DNA of 34,180 nt from Deltaproteobacteria bacterium GWA2_54_12 (GCA_001795535.1 MGPK01000032.1:42874-77053), one strand, 5' to 3'. Positions 8,188 to 17,686 are shown, numbered from the stretch's first letter. Notes: generated by a model not told the origin, from the letters alone. Translations and numbers: made by a program.

Positions 8188-11100
8188 CTAATCGAACCAT
8201 TTGAACGGATTCAACAGCCGTTGCAGGATGCCCAGGACGCCTTTTTCTATGGTCTTCACCGGCAGCGGAGTAATATCCGGGTCGCTGAGCGGGCCTTCGA
8301 TGTCAAAGTAAAAACTCACGGTGCTCTCTTCCTTGCCGGTTATTATCCATCCGACAATCGGGATATTCGTGATGATCCTGTCTATCGTGACGAACGGGTG
8401 GAGCGCGAGGGTGAGGTCGATAGTGTTCTCCGGCATCTGGAGCCTGCCGATCGCGGACATGCGCAGGCTGTCGCTGTCGAACGCGAGGTCGCTCGTCGAG
8501 ATGGTGCCCCTGTTCATGGTGAATGTCCCTGTTATGTCCTTGTACGGAAGCCCGGTCGTGAAAAGCTCGTCCAGAGAGATTATGTTCACGAAGGAGAATA
8601 TGTCGGTGATGAACCCGAACTTCCAGAGCCTGCCGCCTTCCACGATGATTGTCGCGCTGCCATTGATCCGCCTGGCAAAAGGCGCTGCCCCCTTCATGCC
8701 TATTAGCTTTATCCTGCCGCTTGCGATGCCGCTCAGGAATTTGCGGGGGCTCTTGGCCCCTGTCAGCCGTTCGAACTGAAGCCCTTTGGCATTAAGGTCA
8801 GCGATGAACTGGCGCGGGTCGGTCTCAGCAAGGAATATGGATGCGTTGGCAGTGACCTTTCCACCGTCTATCTCGACGCTTGCCGGGCTGATCTCTATGG
8901 TGTCCTTATTGAGCAGCATGTCCGCCGACAGGGATTTGAACTGATGTTTCCAGAGGTCCCCTTCGCCGGCCCTTATTGTGCCGTTCCCGGTAACTGGCTT
9001 TCTTTTCTTCGGCTCCGGCTCAGCGGCCGCTTCGTCTTCCTGTTTTATTTCTTCAGGTTTCTTCTCCCGTTTTCTGGGCATCAGGTCTTCGGCGTGGAGC
9101 TTCGGGAAGTTGAGGTCGAACCGCACCGCCCTTTCAGCCATGTCGAGCATGTCGAGCCTGCCCTCAAGGATGGTGGAGCCAGTCTCGAGGCGCTCGATGA
9201 CCAGGCTGGCTTTGTTCCCGCCGAATTCGGCCGCAGCGTTTATGTTATGCACCGGGCTTCCTATGAGGCCGGTATCGAAGCTCCCGTCTTTTATCTTCAC
9301 GCTGCCGTCGTAGGAGGCGCTGTTCTGTCCGGGGCCTTTCGCGGTCTTTACTTTGAAAGACAGGACCCCTGAGGAGGCGTAATCGCTGTCGAGGTACGGA
9401 GATATCTCGTCGAGGTCATTGATGCGGAGCTGCTCTGATATGAGGGATACGCTGTAAACAGGGGCCCCGAGTGTCTTCGACCCGGAGCCTTCTACGACGG
9501 AGCCGCCGAAGGCGAGCCTGGCATTATCGATGCGCGCGTCCGAGCCCTTGAGGCCGCCTTCAGCCTCAGCCTTGAGCGCGAACCCCGGGGCCTTGTCCAG
9601 GTATTTGTCGATGAACACCCCGGCTTCTGTCGCGTCTAAAGAGGCCTTCGCGTGAAAGTCTTTTTTCCTGCCTTCAGCCGAAAGCGTGAACGGCACTGAG
9701 CCCTTTATATTGAGCTTCTCAGGCCCTTTACTTGTGGCCTTGCCGAGAGTTTCCGCAGTGAGAGCGCCTTCAGATTTGAAGCTGAAATACGGGTCAGCGC
9801 CTCTGTAGCCTTCTACAAGCCCTGTGAGCGCTATTGAAGATGAATCGGTCCTTGCCCTGGCTTCCCTGATTGTTACGCGCTCGTTGTTGAAAGCGACAGA
9901 GGCATCGAGCGAGTCAAACCCTATTGGCACGCCCTTGTAATAGGCAGACCCGTTCCTTAAGATGGTCTCTCCCGAGTACTTGAAGGGCTTGTCGCGCTTC
10001 AAAGAGCCAGACACGGCGGCCTTTACCGACGCGACCCCGACGGCGTCAAGGTTAGAGAGCCTCTCCTTGAGTGCGCCTTTTGTCCTGCTTTCAGCCAGGT
10101 CGAGGGTGTCTTCTATATCAATCGAGCCCTCTGCCTTGAGCTCGAACTGCCCGGTTTCCGAGAGGTTTTTTATCTGCCCGCTCAGATTGTCCAGTATCTG
10201 CCTGCTGTACCTCCCCGTAATATCCGAGAAGCTCAGAACCCTGTCCTTGTACGACAGGCCGCCCGATACATTCGTGAAGGGTGTCTTGAGGTCTTTATAC
10301 GCGAATGAAGCTCTGTTCACCGAGAGCGCGGCAGCCACCTGGGGGTTGTCCAGCAGGCCTGTGCCTTTCAGCTCCTTGAGCTTGCCCGCGAGCCTGAGCT
10401 CCTCAATGGTGACCGTTCCGCCAAGGGGCTTTATCGCTCGGACCTTTTCGGCAACGGCTGGCGACATCTTCCTTACAGGCAGCAGGGACAGGAACCTGGC
10501 GGCGTCCACCGGCGTGGTCGAGGCCTTGAGGTCCATGCTCTTGCCTTTCTTTGGCCCGGCAAGCCTCAATGAGCCTTTAGCGGTAAATCCGTCCATGTTG
10601 AGTACGATATCGTCCACGGCGAGGTCGAAAAGGCCCCTGGCCGTCTTGAGGGTCATGAAGCCCGAGCCGGACGGAGAGACCAGCGGCTTCTCCCAGGTCG
10701 AAGGGTACGATGCTTTGAGGCTCCGGTAGTCGAGCTTTGCCCTGGTTATGAGCGTCTTGTCGAATTTGTATGAGAGGTCCAGGTCGACCCTGCCTTCAAC
10801 GCGGGCGCCAGGCGGTCTTATGTAAGGGTTGAACGCCAGGAGGCTCAAGTCCTCTACGATGGCCTGTCCTTCTATGGCAGAGCCGTTGAGGAGGCCGTAG
10901 AGGGACACGGGAGTAGCGGGCTCGAGCTTGCCCGCGATGGTGAACGCAGTCCCTTTTTCAGAGAAAGTGGAAGAAGCGTTTATGCCAGTTATGTCGAACG
11001 AGGCGGTCTGCATGGGGAAGCGGTCTGTGAACGAGAAACGGCCGCCATCGAGGCGCAGGTAGTCCAACGATACTTTTTTATCTTCTTTGGGCGCTTTGGA

Positions 11101-11541
11101 AGGCTCTTCCTTTTCAGGTGGTTTTTCTTTTTTGAGGAACTCGCTGAGGTTGAGGGCGCCACCTCGGTCCCTTACCAGGAAGAGGGCCGGGTTCTGCGCC
11201 TCTATCGCTTCGAAAGAGGTCTTCCCGGAAAGCAGCGGCAGGAGCCTTACCCTGGCGTATACCCTGTCAGCTGAAAAAAGTTCTCCTTCTTTGTAGCGGG
11301 CCTCGACCTGAGACAGGGTAATTTCAGGGGAGGGGAGCACCTTTACGACGATGCGCCCGAGCTCGACATCTCCGTTGACGCGCGCTTCTATGGCGGATTC
11401 TATGCGGCCGTTGAAGCGGGACAGATCCAGCGGCATTGTCAGGAGGAAGGCGGCAGCGGAGACCGCAAGCACCGCGAGCGAGATTATCACCCACGGCAGG
11501 ATACGCCTTTTTTTTATTGTTTCGTTTGGCAAGGCTTGCAC
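8188..11541 (-). CDS. Large AsmA-like envelope protein
   Basis: An 1117-residue protein anchored by one N-terminal membrane segment (about residues 14-34, ILPWVIISLAVLAVSAAAFL), with the rest in the periplasm. The first 120 residues have the AsmA start (LSRFNGRIESAIEARVNGDVELGRI). The last 200 have the AsmA C-terminal pattern (GGRLWKFGFITDIFSFVN...ITGTFTMNRGTIS). Between them are long repeated beta-strand modules, as expected of the bridge-like lipid-transfer proteins of the AsmA/TamB/YhdP group. A Lys/Glu-rich linker near residues 835-865 breaks the pattern. The GTG at 11541 has only a weak ribosome site; a TTG at 11532 has AAGGG 8 bases upstream and may be the true start. Confidence 0.88.
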   Translation of the reverse strand: MQALPNETIKKRRILPWVIISLAVLAVSAAAFLLTMPLDLSRFNGRIESAIEARVNGDVELGRIVVKVLPSPEITLSQVEARYKEGELFSADRVYARVRLLPLLSGKTSFEAIEAQNPALFLVRDRGGALNLSEFLKKEKPPEKEEPSKAPKEDKKVSLDYLRLDGGRFSFTDRFPMQTASFDITGINASSTFSEKGTAFTIAGKLEPATPVSLYGLLNGSAIEGQAIVEDLSLLAFNPYIRPPGARVEGRVDLDLSYKFDKTLITRAKLDYRSLKASYPSTWEKPLVSPSGSGFMTLKTARGLFDLAVDDIVLNMDGFTAKGSLRLAGPKKGKSMDLKASTTPVDAARFLSLLPVRKMSPAVAEKVRAIKPLGGTVTIEELRLAGKLKELKGTGLLDNPQVAAALSVNRASFAYKDLKTPFTNVSGGLSYKDRVLSFSDITGRYSRQILDNLSGQIKNLSETGQFELKAEGSIDIEDTLDLAESRTKGALKERLSNLDAVGVASVKAAVSGSLKRDKPFKYSGETILRNGSAYYKGVPIGFDSLDASVAFNNERVTIREARARTDSSSIALTGLVEGYRGADPYFSFKSEGALTAETLGKATSKGPEKLNIKGSVPFTLSAEGRKKDFHAKASLDATEAGVFIDKYLDKAPGFALKAEAEGGLKGSDARIDNARLAFGGSVVEGSGSKTLGAPVYSVSLISEQLRINDLDEISPYLDSDYASSGVLSFKVKTAKGPGQNSASYDGSVKIKDGSFDTGLIGSPVHNINAAAEFGGNKASLVIERLETGSTILEGRLDMLDMAERAVRFDLNFPKLHAEDLMPRKREKKPEEIKQEDEAAAEPEPKKRKPVTGNGTIRAGEGDLWKHQFKSLSADMLLNKDTIEISPASVEIDGGKVTANASIFLAETDPRQFIADLNAKGLQFERLTGAKSPRKFLSGIASGRIKLIGMKGAAPFARRINGSATIIVEGGRLWKFGFITDIFSFVNIISLDELFTTGLPYKDITGTFTMNRGTISTSDLAFDSDSLRMSAIGRLQMPENTIDLTLALHPFVTIDRIITNIPIVGWIITGKEESTVSFYFDIEGPLSDPDITPLPVKTIEKGVLGILQRLLNPFKWFD

Positions 11542-11573
11542 CCTTGAGCGTGGCTTTCGGAAGGCCCAGGGCC

Positions 11574-12290
11574 CTATTTGGAGAAGTAAATGTCGCCTAT
11601 GAAGGATTCAGCGGCGCTGTCCGTGTCGTCAGAGTCTATCATTATGGACACGCTGCCCGCCTTCGGTGGTTCTTCCTTGAAAAGAGTCTTGTAGTCTTCG
11701 TAGACATTCCTTTTTTCCTGGAACCATTCCCCAAGCTCCGCCGGGCCGCTCCTCATGACGACATACTTCGTGTTTTTGGACTTCGTGCTGTGGAAAGCAT
11801 GTCCGGCCGGGGCGGACGAGTCCCAGATGTATCCGACGAGCCTGCTGTTGACGGACTCGGGCCATCTCGGGAAAACGACATAGACCTGCGCGGCCTGGTC
11901 GTCGGCTGATCTTTTGCGCACATCAGCGCCCTTGGGGATCTTCGTGACCTTCCAGCGCCAGTTGATGTAAGGGAATTCCTTTATGTCAAAAGCCATCTCC
12001 CTGTAAATGGCAGACGAGGTGTTAGCGCTTTTCAGGTGAACGGCATTGCCGAACTGCGTCTTCACGACGCTGATGTCGGCCTTGCCTTTCCATTCCTTTA
12101 CTTTCCAGCCCCTGGGCGCGCTCTCTCCAGCCGGGATGAGCGCCCTTATAATACCATCGGCGGCCCCTGCGCCTTTGAAGGCCACAAATAACAGAAGGAC
12201 GGCAAGGAGCGTCTTCAGAACAAGGCGGCTGAGGGGGCCACCAGGGCCATTGCCTCCCGCGTTTTCGCAGTGTTTAAGTATCGGTCGCAT
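11574..12290 (-). CDS. DUF3047 domain-containing exported protein
   Basis: A 238-residue protein with an N-terminal hydrophobic segment at about 23-43, preceded by a polar stretch, probably a signal sequence ending near GAGAADG. The mature part matches the DUF3047 pattern as I know it: INWRWKV, then DDQAAQVYVVFPRWP, a VGYIWDSS strand, an MRSGP segment and the closing MIDSDDTDSAAESFIGDIYF. Its function is unknown; the all-beta, acidic C-terminus suggests a periplasmic ligand- or sugar-binding fold, which is only inference. It lies 32 bp upstream of the AsmA-like gene on the same strand and is probably first in that operon. Confidence 0.8.
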   Translation of the reverse strand: MRPILKHCENAGGNGPGGPLSRLVLKTLLAVLLLFVAFKGAGAADGIIRALIPAGESAPRGWKVKEWKGKADISVVKTQFGNAVHLKSANTSSAIYREMAFDIKEFPYINWRWKVTKIPKGADVRKRSADDQAAQVYVVFPRWPESVNSRLVGYIWDSSAPAGHAFHSTKSKNTKYVVMRSGPAELGEWFQEKRNVYEDYKTLFKEEPPKAGSVSIMIDSDDTDSAAESFIGDIYFSK

Positions 12291-12373
12291 TTAAGTATTT
12301 TCGTTTATTGAAAGGGGTTTGCCAACTGAGTATATAGTAGAAAGCGGCCAGCCGCAAGGTAAATGGGGCGTTG

Positions 12374-13507
12374 TCACAGGCCCGGGATGAGCCTTTTGAG
12401 CCAGCCGTCCCTCACGGAGATTGCACCTTCCGGGCACATCTCCTGGCAGCAATAACACCTGATGCACTTATCATAGGTAATCTCTATCCTGCCGGTATTT
12501 TCCATTACCTCGGCCGGGCACACGCTTACGCATATCCCGCACAGGGTGCATTTTTTATCTTCTATATGGGGCCTGCCTGTAAGGGCCTTCCGGAGCGGCC
12601 TGTCTATGAACTTCGGAAGACGCTCCGTAAAATTCGGAGAACTGAGGGGAGGGAACCTGAAACCGGCTACTCTTACCCCTTCGACAGACTCCCCGAGCAC
12701 GCGTATATTCGAGGGCTCGGCATCAAACATGTCCATCAGGCGGGCGGCCTTCAGGAGAGGGACATCGTCAACGGACGCGCCGACAACCGCAGCCGCCGTC
12801 ATGTCGAGGGCGACCGGGCTTTCACCGGCGAATATCAACCCGACATGCCTTGGCTCGCCATTTCCCGGGCCGTTGCCCTCCATGGCGATCACCGCGTCCA
12901 TTATGGAAAGCCTGGGTGAGAGGAACTGGCAAAGGTCAAGCAGCATGGAGGCGAATGACTGACTCTGGACCCCGGCAGAAAGGTGCCACTGCGGCTTTAA
13001 TTTGCCGGGGACGCACCCGAACATGTTTTTGACCGCCATCGTGAGGTACATCTGCGCGTGCGTCTTGAGCTTCGGGACATTTATGATAGCCCCGCATTCG
13101 ACGGCCTCTCTTGCCACCTCGAGTTTTTTAAAGGTGCGCCCCTTCGGGTTGTCGGCAATAAGCAGTTCCTTGAGCTCTATGAGCTCGACTCCCATCTCAA
13201 GGCAAACGGCGAGGATGCCGCCCTTTTCAGCCGCCTTTCTGGCGCTGCCGAGCCCCGGGCTGTCGCCGACAACGGGGGCGGCCCCGGCATCTTTCAGGAG
13301 GGCGAGGACGGCCCTTACCACCTGAGGGTGGGTCGTCACCGCAGCTTCAGGTGGCTTCGCGGCGAGAAGGTTCGGCTTTACAAGCACGCGCTCTCCTCTT
13401 TTGACGAACCTGTCCATACCGCCCAAGAGGGAGACGGCGTCGGCTACGGCCTTCTGGACAGCCTCTTTTTCATAGGAGCCGCATTTTTTTATCGAGACGA
13501 TGTGCAT
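12374..13507 (-). CDS. DUF362 protein with C-terminal 4Fe-4S ferredoxin domain
   Basis: A 377-residue protein. Residues 1-300 are a DUF362 domain (RVLVKPNLL near the N-terminus, VVGDSPG, then INVPKLKTHAQMYLTMAVKNMFGCVPG). The C-terminal 70 residues hold two ferredoxin cluster motifs, CTLCGICVSVCP and CIRCYCCQEMCP. No signal peptide is seen, so it is probably cytoplasmic. DUF362 proteins of this type are common in anaerobes and are presumed redox proteins, but no reaction is established that I can name. The next gene upstream on the same strand, the REC-GGDEF regulator, ends 83 bp away. Confidence 0.88.
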   Translation of the reverse strand: MHIVSIKKCGSYEKEAVQKAVADAVSLLGGMDRFVKRGERVLVKPNLLAAKPPEAAVTTHPQVVRAVLALLKDAGAAPVVGDSPGLGSARKAAEKGGILAVCLEMGVELIELKELLIADNPKGRTFKKLEVAREAVECGAIINVPKLKTHAQMYLTMAVKNMFGCVPGKLKPQWHLSAGVQSQSFASMLLDLCQFLSPRLSIMDAVIAMEGNGPGNGEPRHVGLIFAGESPVALDMTAAAVVGASVDDVPLLKAARLMDMFDAEPSNIRVLGESVEGVRVAGFRFPPLSSPNFTERLPKFIDRPLRKALTGRPHIEDKKCTLCGICVSVCPAEVMENTGRIEITYDKCIRCYCCQEMCPEGAISVRDGWLKRLIPGL

Positions 13508-13590
13508 AGGGGAATATGTATCGGAGGCTTGGATTTATTACAGGAGGTATTATCGCATGGAGGAGGTCATTTTGCCAGAGGCGGGGAGTT

Positions 13591-14529
13591 TCAGGCGAGT
13601 TTCTTGCCGGGAGCGTATTCAAAGAGCGTGACCTTGTCCCGCCCCTTCGATTTGGATTCGTAAAGGGCCCTGTCAGCCGCCTTCACGAGGTCGTCAATGG
13701 AGGTGACATGCTCCTGCGGCCAGACCGCTACGCCTATGCTTACGGTTATATGGAGGCCCTGGGCAACGGCTGAAAAATCATGCTCCCGGACCAGTTTTCT
13801 GAACCGCTCGGCGGCGGCTGCCGCGCACTCGGAGCTGGTATTGAAAAGGCACATTATGAACTCTTCTCCGCCGAACCTGGCAAGCAGTTCGCCTTCTCTT
13901 TTGCAGGCCCTCAGCAACGCGCCAGCTCTTCTCAGGACCTCGTCTCCGGCCATGTGGCCGTAGGTGTCGTTTGTTTTCTTGAAGTGGTCGATGTCCATTA
14001 TGAGGCAGGCAATCATGAAGTTGTGACGCAGGCCCAGGGCCATCTGGGAGTGGGCGGACTCGAAAAAATGCCTCCTGTTGTTCAATCCGGTAAGCTCGTC
14101 CGTGACGGCAAGCTTCTCCAGGAGGGCGTTCTTTTCCTTGAGCTCCTCCATGAGGTTCCTGACCCTGAGGAGCGATTTCACCCTGGCGACAAGCTCTTCG
14201 TTCTCAAAGGGCTTCATCAGGAAGTCGCTGGCGCCGAGGTTGAAACCGGTAAGTTTTTTCTTTAATGAATCTTTCGAGCCGGAAAGCAGGATGATGGGGA
14301 CATCCCGGCCATCTTCCATGTTCCTGATGGTCGAGATGAAGCGGTAGCCGTTGATGCTCGGCATCTCGATGTCGGTGACGATAAAGCCCGGTTTTTCCTC
14401 GACAAAGGACTTTATGGCCGCCAGTCCGTCCTCAGCCTCGATAAAGACTTCGAACTGCCCCGCGAGGGCCTCCTTGATGGCGGTCCTTGCCTGGCGCGAG
14501 TCATCTACTAAAAGAACCTTCTCTTTCAT
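13591..14529 (-). CDS. Response regulator with GGDEF domain (diguanylate cyclase, PleD-like)
   Basis: A 312-residue two-domain regulator predicted to make cyclic di-GMP when phosphorylated. The receiver domain (1-120) has the acidic pair D9/D10, the phospho-acceptor D53 (VTDIEMP) and a conserved Lys in GSKDSLKKK. A short helical linker (about 120-145) leads to the cyclase domain (LTGLNNRRHF) with the active-site GGEEF at 220-224. The product-inhibition site, normally RxxD just before it, reads R211-E-G-E214. The ATG at 14529 starts directly at the receiver fold; an in-frame TTG at 14553 would add eight residues. A family B repeat lies upstream of it, before the tol cluster. Confidence 0.92.
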   Translation of the reverse strand: MKEKVLLVDDSRQARTAIKEALAGQFEVFIEAEDGLAAIKSFVEEKPGFIVTDIEMPSINGYRFISTIRNMEDGRDVPIILLSGSKDSLKKKLTGFNLGASDFLMKPFENEELVARVKSLLRVRNLMEELKEKNALLEKLAVTDELTGLNNRRHFFESAHSQMALGLRHNFMIACLIMDIDHFKKTNDTYGHMAGDEVLRRAGALLRACKREGELLARFGGEEFIMCLFNTSSECAAAAAERFRKLVREHDFSAVAQGLHITVSIGVAVWPQEHVTSIDDLVKAADRALYESKSKGRDKVTLFEYAPGKKLA

Positions 14530-14591
14530 AATTGTCCGGGGATTGGTTGTCAATCAATACTGTATCGGCGTTTCCCCGGGAAACTGAACGG

Positions 14592-14654
14592 AAAAATTGC
14601 TCTTTTTCCTGACCTCTGACTTCAAAAAAGATATCTAATTTTTTAGAGGGCAGC
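14592..14654. repeat. Palindromic element B, short copy (end of the tol cluster)
   Basis: It begins AAAAATTGCTCTTTTTCCTGA and ends with a mirrored TCAAAAAAGATATCTAATTTTT, then AGAGGGCAGC. The two halves are imperfect inverted copies. It abuts the cpoB stop codon. Related sequences are at 20222-20262, 23312-23402, 27907-28038 and 28111-28176. Every copy lies downstream of a gene. Confidence 0.8.
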
Positions 14655-15607
14655 TAATTCTGTTTTATCTGGCCGAGGCGTTTTTTAGCAATGGAAGCCT
14701 CGTTGCTTTTGGGGTACTTGTCCAGGACTTCCCGCAGGAGCACTTTCGCTTCGCGCATGCTTCCAAGCTTCTCAAAGGCGAAGCCCTGTTTCAGGAGGGA
14801 TGCCGGGGTCTTTTCGGCCCCGGGATATTTCTTTATGACTTTGTCGAACTCGAGTATCGCCATCTCCCAGTCGCCTTTGGCGTAATATATCTCGCCAAGC
14901 CAGTACTGGGCGTTGACCGCGAACTTGTGTTCCGGGTAGCTTGTGAGGAACTTCTGGAAGGTCATGGCCGCCTTGGAGTATTCCTTGGCGGTCGTCTCGC
15001 CGTACCCCTTCTGGTACAGGGCTTCAGGGTCGTCCTTGGCTTCCTTAGCCTGTGTTTTGAGGGCTTCGCTTGACGCTCTTGCTGAAGATACGCTCTTTTC
15101 GAGGGCCGAGGCCCTGCTCTCGAGCTCAGCCACGGTATCCTTTAAGGCAAGAAGCCTCTGGTCCTGGCCCTGTCCGGCGCTTTCGAGGAAGGCGAGCCTC
15201 TGCTGGCCTGAGGCGATAGCCGACTCTATGGAGGCGAGCTTGTCTTTGAGCGAGGCGGCGGCAACGCCGGTTTCCCTGATGGCGTTCTTTATGCTCTCCC
15301 TGTCGTTGCCGCCTTCCTCAACGGCGCCCTTTACAGAGGCTATTTCCTGGCCGAGCCTGTCTGTAGCGATGTTTGCCTCGGCAACTGACCTCTTTACGCT
15401 CTCCATATCCCTTTTAAGGGTCTCGATCCCGCCTGAGCCTTCGAGTTTTTCGACCCTGGCCTTAAGCGAGTCGTTCTCTTTCACGAGGGTTTCCACATTC
15501 GTGACCAGTTCTTCCTGTTCCTTGGTCATGATAGGGAAGCCCGGGCCGCAGCCTGAAAGAAGCAGGGCCGCCAGAGCGGTGGATATGAAGGCTGTTTTCA
15601 TCTTCAT
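14654..15607 (-). CDS. cpoB: Tol-Pal system protein CpoB/YbgF (TPR lipoprotein)
   Basis: A 317-residue envelope protein. It has a lipoprotein signal with lipobox LLLSGC (Cys at 20), then a long coiled-coil region (about 35-175), and a C-terminal TPR domain from about 190 (ALYQKGYGETTAKEYSKAA.., AQYWLGEIYYAKGDW.., ASLLKQGFAFEKLG..). In E. coli CpoB is soluble and links peptidoglycan synthesis to Tol-driven outer-membrane constriction; here the protein seems to be lipid-anchored and has a longer coiled coil. It starts 8 bp after pal, and AAGG precedes the ATG. It is the last gene of the tol cluster. Confidence 0.92.
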   Translation of the reverse strand: MKMKTAFISTALAALLLSGCGPGFPIMTKEQEELVTNVETLVKENDSLKARVEKLEGSGGIETLKRDMESVKRSVAEANIATDRLGQEIASVKGAVEEGGNDRESIKNAIRETGVAAASLKDKLASIESAIASGQQRLAFLESAGQGQDQRLLALKDTVAELESRASALEKSVSSARASSEALKTQAKEAKDDPEALYQKGYGETTAKEYSKAAMTFQKFLTSYPEHKFAVNAQYWLGEIYYAKGDWEMAILEFDKVIKKYPGAEKTPASLLKQGFAFEKLGSMREAKVLLREVLDKYPKSNEASIAKKRLGQIKQN

Positions 15608-15615
15608 CGGGTACC

Positions 15616-16230
15616 TTAGTTGGCTGTTATGACGAACTCGGCCCTTCTGTTCTTGGCCCAGGCTTCCTCGCCTTGACCATTGACAGCGGGTTTTTCCTCG
15701 CCGTAGCTCACTACGGCCAGCCTGCTGGCGCCGATGCCCATGTCCTCGAGGTACTTTCTTATGCTCCTGGCCCTCTTGTCGCCGAGCGCGACATTATAGT
15801 CGGTCTCGCCCCGCTCGTCCGCGTGTCCTTCGATACGGACCCTGATATCCGGGTTTATGCCCAGCCATTTTGCGTTCTTGGTAAGAAAGTCCATGTCCGA
15901 CTCCCTTACCGTGTACTTGTCGTAATCAAAATAGATGGTATAGAGGTGGCCTTTTTCAATGGCCTTCTGCGTCAAGTCCTCCGCAGAGCCCAGCGAAGCG
16001 TACTGCCCGCCGATCTTAGCGTCGGCGGTGTTCTTGATGTCCTCAGCCGTTACGACCTCGGATTTGATGCTCTCGTCAGGCACGGCGACTTCGGCCCCTC
16101 CAGTTGAAGGAGCCTGGGCGGCCGGAGCGGCCTCCGAGAAGTCCTCGGTTGCTATCCTTTTCTCGCAGCCCGTAGCCAGGGCGAGGCCCAGGAACAGGAC
16201 AGGGAAAAACATCAGAAGTTTTCTTTTCAT
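15616..16230 (-). CDS. pal: Peptidoglycan-associated lipoprotein Pal
   Basis: A 204-residue outer-membrane lipoprotein. The signal peptide ends in the lipobox LATGC (Cys22), followed by an Ala/Pro-rich linker. The OmpA-like domain (about 95-204) contains IYFDYDKY, the peptidoglycan-binding VRIEGHADERGETDYN, then the RARSIRKYLEDMG helix and the final NRRAEFVI. It tethers the outer membrane to peptidoglycan and binds TolB. An AGGAGG precedes the ATG by about 11 bases. It lies between tolB and cpoB in the usual order. Confidence 0.96.
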   Translation of the reverse strand: MKRKLLMFFPVLFLGLALATGCEKRIATEDFSEAAPAAQAPSTGGAEVAVPDESIKSEVVTAEDIKNTADAKIGGQYASLGSAEDLTQKAIEKGHLYTIYFDYDKYTVRESDMDFLTKNAKWLGINPDIRVRIEGHADERGETDYNVALGDKRARSIRKYLEDMGIGASRLAVVSYGEEKPAVNGQGEEAWAKNRRAEFVITAN

Positions 16231-16269
16231 TCAGGTCAGCCCTCCTTTGTTGACGACGCTTGGTGAGCG

Positions 16270-16294
16270 CGCTTTCCGTGTTTCGTGGAAAGCG
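16270..16294 (-). other. Hairpin in the pal leader
   Basis: A perfect 8-bp inverted repeat, CGCTTTCC and GGAAAGCG, with a 9-base loop, lies 40 bp upstream of the pal start in the 127-bp gap between tolB and pal. It has no U-tract. It could adjust mRNA stability so that pal is made in larger amounts than tolB, but this is inference. Confidence 0.4.
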
Positions 16295-16357
16295 GGTTGA
16301 TATAATATGCCTTTTTTTCAGGTTCCCGGACGGCCTTTAAGTCCGCCCGGGTGCGGC

Positions 16358-17677
16358 TCATCTCAAAAACGGGGACCAGGCCGGAGCCTTCTCCCCTTTT
16401 ATGCCGGTGTCGAGCTTCATTACGCCTGTGCCGTCCGAACGCATTATTTTCAGAGACCCGCCGCGCTCGGATGAACTGTATACTATGTATCTGCCGTCAG
16501 GCGACCACGACGGGTTCCTGTTGTCGCCTTCGAAGGTGAGCTGCGTAAGCCCTTCTCCGCCCGGCTTGACGACCCAGATGTTGAATCTTCCGCTATCGGA
16601 GCGGGCAAAGGCTATGTATCTGCCGTCAGGAGACCAGGATGGGCTGGAGTTGTACTTGCCCTTGAAGGTGATTCGTTTTGAATTCCCGGTAGATAAGTCT
16701 AGCACATGAATGTGCGGATTTCCAGCGGTATCAGAAACATAGGCGAGCCTCAAGCCGTCTGGAGACCATGACGGGGAAACATCTATGCCGTTGTTGTCGG
16801 TAAGTTTTTTGTACTCTTTTGACTGAAGGTCGAGGACAAAGAGCTCAGGGGAGCGCTCGGAGCTCAAGGTAAGGGCGACCCTGGAGCCGTCTGGCGAGTA
16901 CGCCCCGCCTATGTTGATGCCCGGTTTGGATGAAAGGGATTCGTCCTTTCCGGTCGTGAGGTCAAGCGAATACATGGCCGGGGTCCCCCTCTTGTAGGAG
17001 ACATAAAGCATCTTCTGGCCGTCTGGAGACCACTTGGGCGCGAGGTTTATCGACCTGTTCCTCGTGAGCTTCGTTGCGTTTTTCCCGTCGTAATCGGAAA
17101 CATATATTTCCTTGTTGCCGCCGCTGCCGGACACAAAGAGCAACTTCGAGGTGAAAACGCCCTTTTTGCCGGTCAACTCCCCGTAGACAGCGTCTGAAAA
17201 GAAGTGGATTATCCTCCTCGGGTTTTTAGCCGAGCCAGCGAACTTCTTGCCGGTGACTAACTTTTCCGTTACGCAGTCGAAAAACCTTATCTCGACCGTG
17301 AGCTTGTCGCCCTCAAGGAGAAAGCCGCCCTTTACCAGCGCGTCCGCGCCTATTGCCCGCCAGCTCTTGAAGTCGGTCTCTGATTCGGTGAGCCCGGACC
17401 TTAAAGGGTCTTCCAGGTTGGCCTTCGCGTCGATGACCTTGAAGAACCCGGAGAACCTGAGGTCAGTGACGATAGCGTCGTAAAGCTCTTTTTTTATCGA
17501 GTCGCTTAAGTTTTTATCTCGGGCCGGGGCCTGGCTGAGGTCGCGGAACTCCTGCACGGCAACCGGCAGGGCGCTTTGCGACGGGGCCGCCAGGTCGATA
17601 TAGACCTTGCCCCACGCCGGAGCCGAAAGTGCCGTGAATAATATTATCAGAAGGAATGGAATGAATTTCTTTGCCAA
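16358..17677 (-). CDS. tolB: Tol-Pal system beta-propeller protein TolB
   Basis: A 439-residue periplasmic protein with a cleavable signal (hydrophobic at about 6-22, ending SAPAWG). An N-terminal alpha/beta domain (30-170) is followed by a six-bladed propeller whose blades carry repeats such as PKWSPDGQ, PSWSPDGL, PSWSPDGR and PAWSP (about 215-439). It shuttles between Pal and the TolQRA motor. The start is TTG at 17677, supported by AAGGGA 5 bases upstream, which overlaps the tolA stop codon; translation of the two is probably coupled. The length is typical. Confidence 0.95.
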   Translation of the reverse strand: MAKKFIPFLLIILFTALSAPAWGKVYIDLAAPSQSALPVAVQEFRDLSQAPARDKNLSDSIKKELYDAIVTDLRFSGFFKVIDAKANLEDPLRSGLTESETDFKSWRAIGADALVKGGFLLEGDKLTVEIRFFDCVTEKLVTGKKFAGSAKNPRRIIHFFSDAVYGELTGKKGVFTSKLLFVSGSGGNKEIYVSDYDGKNATKLTRNRSINLAPKWSPDGQKMLYVSYKRGTPAMYSLDLTTGKDESLSSKPGINIGGAYSPDGSRVALTLSSERSPELFVLDLQSKEYKKLTDNNGIDVSPSWSPDGLRLAYVSDTAGNPHIHVLDLSTGNSKRITFKGKYNSSPSWSPDGRYIAFARSDSGRFNIWVVKPGGEGLTQLTFEGDNRNPSWSPDGRYIVYSSSERGGSLKIMRSDGTGVMKLDTGIKGEKAPAWSPFLR

Positions 17678-17686
17678 TTGTGTCCC

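Noticed and set aside
9962-10729. Plus-strand open frame (255 codons) inside the AsmA-like gene
   Set aside because: A Ser/Leu/Arg-rich shadow of the minus-strand gene with no ribosome site or domain.
12291-12373. Regulatory RNA or gene in the gap between the DUF3047 and DUF362 genes
   Set aside because: The gap is only 83 bp, with no open frame, clear hairpin with U-tract or promoter pattern that I could support.
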